Shown: one piece after another, positions 1-11,867 of the stretch
Numbering within the stretch: position 1 is the stretch's first letter
How the letters are laid out: each line of letters begins with the position of its first letter
Assembly: GCA_027627225.1 (NCBI GenBank)
Contig: CM051034.1
Span: forward strand, 46,315,548-46,379,547
Reading direction: 5' to 3'
DNA from: Congeria kusceri
Taxonomy: Eukaryota > Mollusca > Bivalvia > Myida > Dreissenidae
Length of the DNA stretch: 64,000 nt
Translations under genes and position numbers: made by a program
The notes under the pieces: generated by a model
Told to the model about the DNA's origin: nothing
Seen by the model: the letters and a program-made list of their open reading frames with translations, nothing else
Database searches by the model: none

Positions 1-1582
1 ATTAAACAATATTTTTATCCATCAAAACTGTCTTTGAAGGCAAAACATACAACGAACAGCACAAGCCGTGGTCGACTAAGACACCTAGAGTCAACGGTAA
101 ACAATTTCTTGTTCATTAATGTGTATTAAAACAGCATCTGGTGTCTGAATATATGAAACCACATCTGTTGCAGGAACATATCCACTTCTATGCAATAAAT
201 GTGAACATAATAAGATTAGAGTGATCAATAAATGGCCAAAACACCAGTGATTTTTTTCTCTCAACATTTCCTAACTGCTTTATTGTGACAATGTTCAAAA
301 TAGGGAAAGTTTTGTTGTTTTTTTTAAAATTATTTTTCATAAAATGTGCGGTTATTTTGCTTTTTTAATGATCAATATATTCAAATTTTTCATCTACTGA
401 ACTAGTCTTCCGTTTTAACAATGGTGCAAATTCAATAATTCTATTTCTATTTACGCACCCACCTGTAAAATACTATAAATTACAAGAAGGAAGAGAATGG
501 ACATTTTTGGGGGGAAAAATGGAGGATATTTTGTCAGGGGAAACTGCCTTTAAAAGGTACTAAAATTAGCGAAAACAAATCAATGAATTTTCACAACACT
601 AACAAGGCTTTGAGCACTGGGCGTGACTTCAAAGGACTATGATCACCAACATGGATTCAATTGATTCAGTATCATACTGAAAGAAATCAGATATTTTTAG
701 ACTGTTGGCGGTCTTTATTAAGGCGAATTTCAGTGATTGAATCGTGTGACCTACTTTTTACGTTGCAGACTACGAAGCACTAAAAATCGATGCTGCCGAT
801 TTATACACTGCGTCGGCTATTTTGGCCCTTGCGGTTAAATTGGCAAGCTGATTGTTATGCATAGTACTAGTTAAATAGTTTGCATACAACCTTTATATCT
901 ACCACAATATTGAAAATAGCGAGTACAACAGTTCAATTTGTCCTGTGAAAAAATGTTTTCCTTCTGTTACAAAAGGTTTGCACTCATATTTTTCTTGATT
1001 TTGCTTTCTTTTCTTCTCTCCCCAACAGTCCTTCTACGCTATCAGCATTTTGATTCAGGAATGGGAGAAGTGTTTGTTAACTGGCATCCTTATTTCTCTG
1101 TCTGAAATTCTTTACAGGGCTGAAAGTTTACATACATGCCATTCCTTAACTTACATACATGCCATTCCTTAACTTACATACATGCCATTCCTTAACTTAC
1201 ATACATGCCATTCCTTAACTTACATACATGCCATTCCTTAACTTACATACATGCCATTCCTTAACTTTTAGCTATCTTTTTTCCATTTTGTTATTCATCT
1301 CCAAAGTATGTGTAGGTCAAGGACATAGCGCTCCTTCAAACTGTTTCTATACTACAATAAACTTTTCTATGTTAGCGCTGCCAAAATAGACGTTCAATGA
1401 TTGGCTACTTAAATTTCTGAAAATATTTGAAAATGAAGCATATTTTCACACTTTATACAGAAAATATTTCCAGATAACAGGTTATCTTTGCAAACTTTAC
1501 CTTTCTGGCTACTATATAGAGTTCAGAGAAATTCTTAGCCCTGACCTAGCTTTGTTTATATGCAAATAAGTTATTCACTTAC
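1..1582. other. KDM3 intron 2 (partial)
   Basis: This lies downstream of KDM3 exon 2 on the minus strand, so it is intron, and the next KDM3 exon must be further left. I could not find a continuation of the KDM3 protein here. On the plus strand at about 778-851 a short open stretch after a TTGCAG acceptor-like sequence reads like an isolated exon ending in a stop. I do not recognise it, and it may be a transposon remnant. A 23-bp minisatellite sits at 1127-1266. Confidence 0.6.
1127..1266. repeat. 23-bp minisatellite, 6 copies
   Basis: The core CATACATGCCATTCC recurs six times at an exact 23-base spacing (1135, 1158, 1181, 1204, 1227, 1250 for CATGCC). The copies are nearly identical, so the expansion is recent. 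It lies in KDM3 intron 2. Confidence 0.95.
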
Positions 1583-1735
1583 CAGTCCGGGCCAGGACAG
1601 TGAAAACCGGGGTTTATCCGGGTCCGGGCGTTCTGCCCAGACGAGTGTATGTTCCACCAGGAACAACTGGAATATATCGTGCACGCGCACCCACTCACGG
1701 CGCGTCCAATCAATGTCATCAAACTCTATAAGCAC
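1583..1735 (-). CDS. KDM3: KDM3 coding exon 2
   Basis: 153 bases (51 codons), phase 0 at both ends. On the minus strand the acceptor is TAATTTCAG|GTG and the donor CTG|GTAAGTG, both close to consensus. The residues VLIEFDDIDW then REWVRVHDIF are the most conserved part of this N-terminal region. Confidence 0.93.
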
Positions 1736-4700
1736 CTGAAATTAGAGAACCAGCAAGTGATAATCACGTTGATTATCATCGTAAGTCCGACATATTGAGA
1801 CGTTGGTTGCACCGGTATGACAATCTACATGTATCTACAGGATACAAATGTAGTTGGATGTACCGTTACGTACAAGGCCCTAAAACTGCCATTTAAACCA
1901 CCAAAAAGGCGAAAATTATAGATTTGTTGGCTCTCAAAGGTATAGCAAATATCAGGATAAGTAGGACCCACCCCTAGCTGAAAATTTTCTCTACCGAAAT
2001 TTACCTTAGTAACTGTGAAGAAAACAGGCTCTTTTTCACTATCTTTTTCACAAAGAATAGTTATGTTGTAGCCCAACAGAAATTTTTGGTTAATTTGGCG
2101 AATGGCAGTGTGAGCCCTGTAAAGTTTCATTCAACATGCTTTTGATTGAAAACATGTTCATTTGTCAACAAATAACATTTCAAACATTGACTTCTTAGAA
2201 TACCGCTAATCAATGCAATAAGCACTGTCCAAAACATAATGAATATTTTATGACCTTAAACTTCTAACAAGAGCTGTCAGAGGACCGCGCGCTCAACTTT
2301 TCTTGTGCTTGTCCGAGTTACTGGCATTTTTTTTCTAAAACAAACTGTATGAATAGTTGGGGACAATTAAACAAAATTAATTTAGTTCTCGGGACAATTA
2401 AACAAAATTAATTTAGTTCATGAGTCTTCGACAAGTCGAGTTAAAAATACCAAAACGCAAAAATGTAAATGGAGGTATCCAAGGAAATATATATTAACAT
2501 GTCTTCATGCATGTACAGCCAAGTAGTACACAAACAACACTAGAATTCCGCGAGTCGGATGTGTCGCCTGACGCCGGATAGCTGACGTGAATCCAAATGA
2601 AGAAGCACTTAAGGAAAATGCTCAAATTTTTTTAAACAGATTTATTGAAATCTTCAAAAGCACTGCACTCTGGCTGAATGCAAAGAAAAGACTAATTAAA
2701 ACCAAAAATGCGACACAAAAATAAGTATGAAAATTTACAAAGGGCAATAACTCCAAAGGTATGACGTGCAGAGTAAAGGTTCTGGTGCACTGCACTTCTC
2801 CTCAATGAGATCTATCTACCTATGAAGTTTCAAGTTGATACCTTTCATAGTCTTAGAGTTATGCTCCGGACAAAAATTAAGTATGAAAATAAACAAAGGG
2901 CAATAACTCCAAAAGGATGAGGTGCTGAGTAACGGTTCTGGTGCACTGCACTTCCCCTCAATGAGATCTATCTACCTATGAAGTTTCATGTTGATACCTT
3001 TAATAGTCTTAGAGTTATGCCCCGGGCAAAAATTAAATATGAAAATAAACAAAGGGCAATAACTCCAAAAGTATGAGGTGCAGAGTAACGGTTCTGGTGC
3101 ACTGCACTTCCCCTCAATGAGATCTATCTACCTATTTAGTTTCATGTTGATAGCTTTAATAGTCGAGTTATGCTCCGGACAAGCGAAAGAGGACGCCGCC
3201 GCAAACACTGCCGCCGTCGCCGACAAAAGTAACACCTATATGTCGCCTATTCAGGCGACACAAAAACAACATCAGTATCAGAGATGAGAATGATGCGAAA
3301 ATCATCTGATGAGAAAATGTTGTCATCTGGACAGCCCATTTGAATTATTCTAAAGTCCAAATTAGATCAATCACTGTCAAGTTCAAAGTGAGATTGGGTG
3401 ATATGGGTGGATTGGGAATGGTCATAAGCAACACTGTGTAAGTATCCAAGTGTTGTAGTAAGCTGTGTTTGTGCTAGACTAAACGGTATAATCAAGTTAA
3501 CCAAGAAATAGCCCATTAGAATTATTATGAGTCCAAATTAGGTCAAGGTGAAGTATAAAGTGAGGTTGGGTGATATGGATGGACTAAGAATGGTCATAAG
3601 CAACACTGTGTAAGTATCCAAGTGTTGTAGTAAGTGGTGTTGGTGCTGGTCCTAATGGTGAAATCTACTTAACCTCGTACGGACGGAATCATGGACGGAC
3701 AGGACAATCACTATATGCCTCCTAAGAGTGTACAGTTATAAAGTTTATAACATTTGGAACCAAACTGGCAATAACATTATTATCTGAAAGAATGCCTATG
3801 GCACAAACTTATAATCCACCCGAAAAACGAATGAATTAAATCATTCAGAACACCAATCATAGAGTATTTCAATCATTAACATTATTGTGAATTGTTTATC
3901 TGGTTATCTGCCAACTTATCTTGGTCTTATCTATTATGCATTGACACAAATATTGTTATTGTTATTGATTTCTGAAACAATCCAGAAATATAAAGGCATA
4001 CACCATGTACATGTACATTTATCTACCCGAAGTTTTCCTTTCTTGTCAGAATATAATCGGTAATCAGATACATCGTATAACAAGTATACATGTAATTTGA
4101 ATGTTTATTTGAATTTTACACAAAAAATATTTCATGGAATACCAACTTGGACAAAATCTAGGATCACAAAAGGTACAGGGGGTTGCTCAAAAGGAGCTGG
4201 GAGGAAGTCACACCATTTGTCTGACATTAACTTACATCCAGAGAAAGATCTAGAGCAAAATAGCGGGGTGCTGCACCCTGCTCCTTTTTGGTTCCCCCTG
4301 CTGCCCCTCTGGGCTGGTCAACACAGAAATGTTGAATATCTTTGAAAATTTAATATATTTTTGCAAATATTCAATGACAAAGAATAAGCTATGCTCAAAA
4401 ACCTGAATTACAAGCAGGTGACTAATAAATACCCTGAATTAAGCAATTTACTAGAAAATGTCAACAAACTGGTCCGACTTTCCACCCTGCTCCTTTTCAG
4501 CAGCACCCTGTACCTTTTCTGATCTTTTCCTACTTACATCAATATATTGGGAAAGATCTAGAGCGAAATAGCAGGGTGCTGCACCCTGCTCCTTTTTGTT
4601 TCTCCCTGCTGTCCCTCTGGGTTGGCCATCACAGTAATGTTGAATATCTTTTGAAATTCCATCATTTTGCAAATATTTAATGTCAAATTAATATTTTTGT

Positions 4701-7700
4701 GTTAATAAACATTAGAGGCATTTGACTCATAAAAACTCCGAATTTATCAAATTATTAGAAAATGTCAACAAACTGGTCCGTCTTTCCACCCTACTCCTTT
4801 TGGGCAGCACCCTGTATCAATTGTGATTTTATATCTTTCCCTAATTATAATGTATATAGTATTACGGGTATATATATGGTAAATTGAAAACTATTTGTAA
4901 ATCTACCATAATAAATTGATAAAAATTCTACTTCAAAATTACTGTCAATGTCTAGAAACCAACAGGATTGCATGAATGTGTGAAATACAATATGATTGTT
5001 CGTGTTAAACTTTCCGTAAACAATGTTCCAAAACCAGGGTTCCCGCTGTCGATCGCCATTGTCGCCAATGGCGACAAAATAAAAAATTTGGCGACAACTT
5101 TTTGAATTTGGCGAAAGTAAGTGGCGACAACTTTTCAAAAATGGCGATTTTTCAAAATTCCACATTTTTTCTGCGTAATATTTACTTAAAATGACATAAG
5201 AGGCTCTGTTTACCAGCCGCTTTACGGCAGTCGCTGTGCAATGGATTTCCGTGATGTAAGCGACACTGCTGAAATCAATGGAGCGTGCTGATTGCCGGAA
5301 AGTGGCAGATTATGGTGATAATTGGGATTATTGGTGGTGTTGTTACAAGTTATCTTAATTGGTCGTCAGTTTTATTGCTTCAGAGATAAGACAACTGTGA
5401 AATGTACCGACTTTGCGCTGAAGTGTGAAGTGTTTGTCACAGTATAGGAAGCAGATTAAAGCCTGTTAGGTTGACAACAATGACAATCAAAAAGGTAAAT
5501 ATGGATTGTTTTTAGCATAATCGGTGTGTTTAAAGGCAATAATTAAACATTTTGCCTTGATTAGTGCTATATAAACATGAGATAATATTCTCTGTTTCAC
5601 TCGTCAAAATGGCAAGTTCAGAGTGTATAACGCCTGTTAAAAAGCGAACGTTAGATTCAGATGATGTTGAGACTCCTTCAAAAATGTATAAAACTCTAAA
5701 TTCACCAGCTAACAGAAATTTCAAAGACAGTTGGAAATCAGATTTCCCGTTCCTCAAATATGATTCCAACACAAAATCTATGCTGTGTGAACTCTGTATA
5801 TCCTCAAAACTGAGCAATTCATTCACTACAGGATGCACTGTATTGAAAAAGGAGAACATTGTTAAGCATATGAAAACCAAAGGTGAGATTTACTGTAGAG
5901 TGAAGTACACAAATACTTAACTTATTTAACTGTGTTCTGTACAAGGCACTATGTAGTAGTTCATATAATATAACGCGTATTTATATTGTTTATATGCTAT
6001 TATTGTTATTAGCAGAATTTTTAATGTCTTCATTTTCTACAATGCAAATTTGGCGACAACTTTGTGAATTTGGCGAAAGTAAGTGGCGACAACTTTTTGA
6101 ATTTGGCGAAAGTGGCGACAACTTTTTGATTTTGGCGAAAGTAAGTGGCGACAACTTTTTAAAGCCCAGAGGGAACCCTGCAAAACCCCCGTTATTTTGG
6201 GGGTGTGATACCCCCAGTTTTAGCAATGGAACCTCCAATTTTTATTTTTAAAAATCTTTAAATTGAAATTTTACTAATATTTTATATTATGGTTTGGTGG
6301 ACCCCATTCATGAAAAGTAGCTGAAACACTGATAAAATACTGAATTTAGACTTATTTAGTATCAACATTGAAAACATCACCCATGAATATACCATGGTTA
6401 CATGTATAATATGGCCTTCACCCATGACAGTTCATACACTAAAGTGACAATCTACATAAACAAGTCCCACACAAAACAATCTCTGACAACAAACCAATTG
6501 GGCCATGGGGCATTAACCTACAACGTATAATTAACTGTGGCAAAACAAAGGACAGTTATATTTCAGTCCCGGAGTACACAATTTTGCAAGTAAATTAACT
6601 AGTATTGGCAACCGTTCAACCCGCCATTGAAAAGCCTAAAATGGGAGATCCAATTGCACGAAATGGTACCAAACAGAGCCACTGGCTGACTCGCTCGGTG
6701 GACTGTCATAAAATATTCACCAGATTTGGGTATAACTGTACGTGTGCTGTATGAATACCAATATTCAAAGCAGGGATTTCAGTAGATTTTGAAAACCAAG
6801 AGTCCAATGACCCCTGGCTTCAAATTTTCCGGGTCAACAGGAACATTTCTGGGGTCAAAAAAATTTCACATGGTCATTTTTTTTTTTCACATGTTTTATG
6901 CTCTGCAAATGGTAATTTGTGTTAATAAAGATTAAGAACTTTGCAAAAATCACCATTTGTATTATACTAAAATATTGTTTTCTAGTGGTTTAGAAGGTGG
7001 CACCTGGTAATCAAGTGCATCAAAATGACGCAAGGCATATTGATTATTTGCTCGAGTCAAAAATGAGTAAATTAAAATTTGCTTGCATAAAAAAATTGAT
7101 TTCTGCATCAATTCAAATTGCTGGCAGAGGCCCGGATAAGGCACGTACACGCGTACATTATGCACAAACATTTGGAAGATACGCAAAGAAAAATACAATT
7201 TGGGTACACATATACGCAGAGAAAAAATTAAAATTCTAGTGTACATTTACGCACGATATTTCTCGTGGTAGCGTACATTTTCGTGTCTGGAAGACAGAAG
7301 ATGTGGGGTTCTTTTACAGGCCTGCCTACCTGAATGCGCACATGTTTCAGTAGTAAGCCCAGCAATCTACTGTTCAGAATTCTTACTTGTAACATTATTG
7401 TATTCAAATGGTGTTGCTATATACATTATTTGGATTGTTATTATAATACTCTGTTTTTTTTTCACATAATGTAAAGTTTGTTGGATGTAAATATTAATTA
7501 ACCACCAATTATCCTATATAGACTTACATTTACCCCCATAAATTCTGGAAAGTGTACATTTACTCCCAAATTTTTAGGAGTACACATACATTAACCCCCA
7601 GGACAAATGCTTATCTGGATAATTGGATATGTGACACGTCGTGAGAAAACCGGTCTTAATGCATGTGCATCCGCACAGGCTAATCCAGGGCGGCACTTTC

Positions 7701-10700
7701 CGCCTACAGTGATTTTATGTTTATAAGAGACTTCCTTGAAACAGAAAATACCATAAAAGCGGAAAGTGCCATCCTGCATTAGCCTGTGCGGACTGCACAG
7801 GCTAATCCGGGACGACACTTTATGCACATGCATTAAGTCCGGTTTTCCCACGACGCCCCTCATATTTATTCTAGCTTAACAATACCACAGATGATTTTAA
7901 TTTTAGATCACCAGATTTTGCAGCATTACAACAAACTGTACATGTATGTTGCAAAATTGTCAGCACAACCACAGACAGTGTCGATTTTTAATGCACAACA
8001 TTCTCATTTTAACGCTTTTTTTAATATACACGTTGAATCGTCGTCGATACATTAAGGTGATAATTCTTTGCAGTGTTCTGGTGAGGTATCTCGAAAGGTG
8101 AGACATTTGTCTCACAGCTCATGAAAAATTGGGGACATTTCCAATTGTTTGGAGGCACAAACAAAATACACCTACAATTTCATACAAATGATAAAATCAA
8201 TAAAAATATTTATTTACCTTGACTAGTTGTGTCTTGTATAAGTTTCAGTGGTTGGTATGAGTTTAACCAACAGCAGTTAACATTAGAAACACAGTTAATG
8301 TTGTTTTTTTTTTATTATAAACTGTTCAACACAAATAACTGATATAACTAATAAACTTAAAATTAGTGACTTTCAATGGAAAACGTTATTCTTTTTGTAC
8401 TTAATAAAAAGTGAACGCGTCATAAAATTTCCTTCAACATTATAGGCAAGCTAACTGTGCTGTTTAAACCAAGAATTTTCGTTCAGGTGTTTACGTCAAA
8501 TTCGTGACACTGTCAGTTTGAGTTTCTGTAAAAGAAACTTCTAGACCGTCACCGGCTTTATTGATAGGGTTGCAGGCAGCCTGCGAAGTAACGGTCAGAC
8601 TTGTATCGTTACCAACAAACTTGTATGTTTTGATGTTTTGCGACGAGAAATTACTCAATATAACGTTCGAGGCTTTTTTTCTTAGGCGTCGCAGCAGACG
8701 ACTACATCTTGGACAACAAAGCGAATACTGTTCAATATGGAGATAAAGCTCAAACGCATAATGTTATCGATTGGCTAAGATTGTAGCGCCATATTTAATT
8801 AAACCAATCAGAAAGCAGACCTCAATCGGATGTTTGCTTCGTACTCAGTACACTTCGAGAAATTTGATATTTGTCCCCAAACTGTTTCGCATTTTCGACG
8901 ATTCGTGCCATGAAATTTTGTATGTGACAAAAATCGTTACTAGACCAATTTTATTGCGACATTTGTGAAAAATAGGCGATAAAATCGCAATTTCGCGACC
9001 TCGCCAGAACACTGTCTTTGTTTAATCAATTGAACAGCAAGTTTCAAAGACTGTTACTCATTTTACCATTTGAAAGTTCTAATCAACCTACATGTAATAA
9101 ATTATGTGTGATATGATGTTAATCATAATAGGGCCATTGCATAGGGCTATATAAATGTACAGATTTGCAAATAACATTATAAATTAAATGTCAAAGAAAT
9201 AAATAATTAATTCAATTTCATGCATAAATATCACAAGAACACATAAATTCTGACTATGGTTAACAGGCAATGTTGTTGTTGGTTTTAAGAATTTTAAATC
9301 CTGATCCTTAGAAAAAAAGTAGGCATGTAAAAATGTATATGTTCACAGGTGAAAATGGCAAACTTTAAAAAGAGACATTCAGAAGAATTGCCACCTGTTG
9401 GCAATTTTTACTAAGCTTAACGGTGTTTTTTACCTTTGGGGGAATGGTGGCAGGGCCCTTCAGATGGGGAATTTTACAGCAAAAGGGGAGTTTTTTCTTT
9501 TAGAAAAGCATTATTATGTGCATATTTTCTACTTTGTTATAAAACATTAATCAATTGTTTTGCTACAAATTATAACTTAGATTATGCACTTACTTGGTTT
9601 GATGAAGAAATGCTGGGATTTTTTTTTTGTTTACGAAAATGCCTCTATCTTAAGTCATTTAGTGTTTGATTTTGGTCTTTTTTTAAAGTTTACATTCTGA
9701 GGGGAATTTTGAGGTTTTTTTATTATGGTTTTAGATAATACAATTACATGTTGTTGTTTTTTTGTATATGTAAATATGGAACTCATTATTTTATTTACAT
9801 CTATAAAGTGTTAATTCAATTGCTTTTGGACATTATGATAATTTAATACATTGTCACTCAGTACACCACAAAATATTACATGAAATAAATGCAATGAGGT
9901 ACATGTTAAGTAAAACAATATATGCTTTAGTATTTCTAAAACATGTGTTTATATTTTGTTACTTTTATAGTGTTGAGAATACAGTTTACTGTCTAGGATT
10001 CGTAGGATTTTAACTTTTAAACAGCCATTATCATTACGAAAACAATAAGAATAGAAGATTCATTATAACTCAGTTGGAATAGTTTGATACAATTTTTATA
10101 CTTTATTGTAGATTTATATAACTGGATCTATATGTTATTGTATTATGCTTACTGATAATATCCGACTATACGCTAAGGGCTTACCGATAACCGGTCATTT
10201 CCATCATGATTTTTTTCCATATATTTGTGAAAACGCGGGTCCAATTAAATAATACTTGGAATTTCTGAGTTGAGAAATCTTGCAAATTGGGAAAAAAGAA
10301 ATGGTGAATTAAATATATTACTAACAATAACCAGCTGAACATTTAATTTACACATTTTTTTTATATATAATGGGATCATTTTTCATATTACCATTAAGTT
10401 GCACAATGTCACAGAATGTACATGTAGCATTTTGTTAAGTTAGTAGAGTAAATCTCCTTTTAATTACTGCATTCTGACCCAAACATGGCCAGACCGCCGG
10501 ACCTGTCCTGTAAAATTTCGTAAGGTCTGGCCAGTCAGTCTAATTTTACAGGACTGATTGTTTTATACATTGTAAAAATTGTAAAGTGATGGGTTGCGAA
10601 GGAGAAAATCAGTCCTTTTACAGTCGTTTTATGCACGTATTCGGTCCTGTAAATTTTTGCATTTTACAGGACCTACAGTCCTGTAAAAAGTTGCCCAGTT

Positions 10701-11867
10701 TGGATTTGACTGTTACTGGTTTAAGTTATATTTAGCATTTACCGGTATCATATATTTAAGATTTATTCGACAATATCAATAAGAGTCTTATGTGAAGAAT
10801 TAATAAAAAATGTAATCATAAAATAAGAACATAATGAGTACCAACATACATGGCAATGCTACACAATGAATCATGTTCATAAGGTTGTAACTTGTTTGCT
10901 TTTTTCAGGACATGGAGATGGGGTTCAGGTCATAGATTTTGGGGAAAATTTATAGCAGATTTGGGATACATGAACAGGTGTACAATCGACTTCTTAACTT
11001 TTGGTGATTAAGAAATTTTGATAATGAAAACACCAATGCAAGGTCTGGTCCCTGCTATATAAGGTGAGAAAATCCTGTATACTGGTACATGTACATACCA
11101 GGTGTGCATGTGTTTGTTGTATGAAAGAAATATAAAAATCATGTTATGTTTTACAACCAAGATAGGTAACTAAAATAATTTAAATTGTAAATGGTATTGT
11201 AAGTATTTTAGACAATTCTTGCTGCCTAACTGAGAACAATGCACATTTCTATTGGTTAGGAATGGGTCTTTTAATGGGCCTGTCAGAAAAAGGAAAAAAA
11301 TCACTGAAGTTGGTTAATATTTCAACAAACAAATGATGATTCAAACTGAACTTAAATGTGTTCATCAAACACAAAGATCCAGTCAACCTATGCATGATAA
11401 CAAACGGAGTCTATTTATGTACAATTGTGTTCGTCATTTTCCACAATATACCACACAATTAATACAAATATTTAACATAATAGTTTAGTCTATACAAAAT
11501 AAAATTATAACTAAAAAAAGTTTCAAAACTCATCCAGGATGATCTGCGTCTAACAGAAGTTAGATCTATATTAGATCTATAACAAGCACCATTATATGTA
11601 ATGCGTTCGGTTCGATGCACACATGTTTTAGCTTCTTACTTATTTCAATTTAATTACGGCCTACTGTTCTAAATTTGCGACGGTATACCACAATATACTT
11701 ACAGATAAATCCAAAGAACTGGTATCTCTGTTTGATACGGCCCGAACAACACCGGATCGCCATTCCCACTCGGAGATTTTTGGGATTTTTAGCTTTTGCG
11801 GACTCCGAACGGAAATAAAACGCTTTCCTACTAACTCTTCACGATACCTACACGCCATTTCACACAT
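1583..11867 (-). CDS. KDM3: KDM3-family JmjC histone demethylase (5' two coding exons; partial)
   Basis: The product is predicted to be a nuclear Fe(II)/2-oxoglutarate-dependent demethylase of H3K9me1/2 (KDM3A, KDM3B, JMJD1C family). Only the N-terminus is in the window: join(complement(11703..11867), complement(1583..1735)), 55 + 51 codons, both phase 0. Exon 1 carries EELVGKRF and a WRSGVVRAVSNRD segment. Exon 2 carries LIEFDDIDW, REWVRVHD and HTLVWAERPDP, ending SWPGL. These match the N-terminal region of vertebrate JMJD1C and KDM3A in order and spacing. The zinc finger and JmjC domain are expected left of base 1. Intron 1 (9.97 kb) is full of transposons. The match to JMJD1C in this region looks closest, but an invertebrate is likely to have a single KDM3, so I do not choose a vertebrate paralogue. 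The gene diverges from BRD8. Confidence 0.9.
2545..3275 (+). mobile_element. Non-autonomous element, family A (copy 1)
   Basis: One end reads CGCGAGTCGGATGTGTCGCC (from about 2549). The other ends in a hairpin GTCGCC-TATTCA-GGCGAC (about 3242-3261) followed by ACAAAAACAA. Inside are three imperfect tandem copies, about 155 bp each, marked by AAAGGGCAATAACTCCAAA (about 2740, 2894, 3050). A second copy, in the opposite orientation, lies at 61570-62110. The terminal hairpin recalls Helitron ends, but I see no proper Helitron terminus, so the class is open. Confidence 0.7.
3340..3725 (+). repeat. Dispersed repeat family B (copy 1)
   Basis: Two tandem units of about 190 bp share GGTCATAAGCAACACTGTGT and AAGTATCCAAGTGTTGTAGT. 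They end in a GGACGGACAGGACAAT-like stretch. The same sequence occurs reverse-complemented at 21430-21800, in BRD8 intron 3. No coding potential was recognised. Confidence 0.8.
4165..4825. repeat. Two diverged copies of a GC-richer repeat
   Basis: GGGTGCTGCACCCTGCTCC occurs at about 4267 and 4574. GAAATGTTGAATATCTTT-like and ACTGGTCCG..TTTCCACCCT segments each recur about 300 bases apart (4470 and 4772). The unit holds a short palindrome, GGGTGCTGCACCC. Confidence 0.75.
5028..6187 (+). mobile_element. hAT-like DNA transposon with inverted ends and near-perfect 8-bp target duplication
   Basis: The ends are AGGGTTCCC (5036) and GGGAACCCT (to 6179), a perfect 9-base inverted repeat. Flanks are CCAAAACC (5028-5035) and GCAAAACC (6180-6187), a 7/8 match of the length typical of hAT insertions. 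Both subterminal regions repeat TTGGCGACAACTTTTTGAAT and TTTGGCGAAAGTAAG in direct orientation. The only coding remnant is a zinc-finger exon at 5609-5882. It lies in KDM3 intron 1, on the opposite strand to KDM3 transcription. Confidence 0.75.
5609..5920 (+). pseudogene. TTF/BED-type zinc-finger exon of a hAT-derived gene
   Basis: An ATG at 5609 opens a basic, serine-rich leader followed by WKSDFPFLKYDSNTKSMLCE, LCISSK, FTTGC and KENIVKHMKTK. This W..FPWL.Y....MFC..C pattern is that of the zinc-finger domain in ZNF862/KIAA1586-like proteins, which derive from hAT transposases. A donor-like AAG|GTGAGA at 5882/5883 closes the exon. The frame runs on to a stop at 5918-5920. No transposase catalytic region follows, so it is a relic or a non-autonomous passenger. 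Confidence 0.6.
6780..7260 (+). repeat. Dispersed repeat family C (unexpanded copy)
   Basis: It shares TTTTGAAAACCA-GAGTC, ATGACCCCTG, ATGCTCTGCAA, TTCTAGTGGTTT, AATGA-GCAAGGCA and GAGTCAAAAATGAGTA, in the same order, with 32933-33240. Here the segment after GAGTCAAAAATGAGTA is single copy and runs straight into TTCTGCATC. In the other copy it has expanded into a 31-bp minisatellite. Confidence 0.75.
7628..7862. mobile_element. Palindromic MITE, family P (copy 1, 5' arm shortened)
   Basis: The ends are GTCGTGAGAAAACCGGTCTT and CCGGTTTTCCCACGAC, with the core TTAGCCTGTGCGGACTGCAC in the right arm. The left arm lacks part of the internal segment. It lies in KDM3 intron 1. Other copies are in BRD8 introns. 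Confidence 0.9.
8071..9014. mobile_element. DNA transposon, hAT-like ends, 6-bp target duplication
   Basis: The left end CAGTGTTCTGGTGAGGT matches, inverted, the right end ACCTCGCCAGAACACTG (16 of 17). The flanks are TCTTTG at 8065-8070 and TCTTTG at 9015-9020, an exact 6-base direct repeat. The 944-bp body has no convincing transposase; its short open frames look fortuitous. Confidence 0.8.
9021..10496. other. KDM3 intron 1, no recognised feature
   Basis: AT-rich sequence with T-runs. I see no exon, RNA gene or clear repeat here. Confidence 0.6.
10497..10690. repeat. Cluster of alternating inverted GTCCTGTAAAA motifs
   Basis: Within about 190 bp the motif GTCCTGTAAA/TTTACAGGAC occurs in alternating orientations (about 10506, 10543, 10617 partial, 10644, 10662, 10677). 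The single strand could therefore fold into several hairpins. GGTCTGGCCA also recurs inverted near the left side. It is probably a miniature inverted-repeat element. Confidence 0.7.
10691..11702. other. KDM3 intron 1, donor-proximal part
   Basis: AT-rich sequence between the hairpin cluster and KDM3 exon 1. No gene or repeat recognised. Confidence 0.6.
11703..11867 (-). CDS. KDM3: KDM3 coding exon 1
   Basis: 165 bases (55 codons) from the ATG at 11867 to TTA TCT|GTAAGT, phase 0. A second in-frame ATG follows at codon 4 (11858) and gives Met-Ala, so the true start could be either. The residues EELVGKRF, EWEWRSGVVRAVSNRD and LDLS align with the first exon of vertebrate JMJD1C. An ATG at 11878 is out of frame and soon stops. 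Confidence 0.9.

Noticed and set aside
5994..6251. Open frames on both strands at the right end of the hAT-like element
   Set aside because: They translate the TTGGCGAAAGTAAGTGGCG subterminal repeats; no domain is visible.
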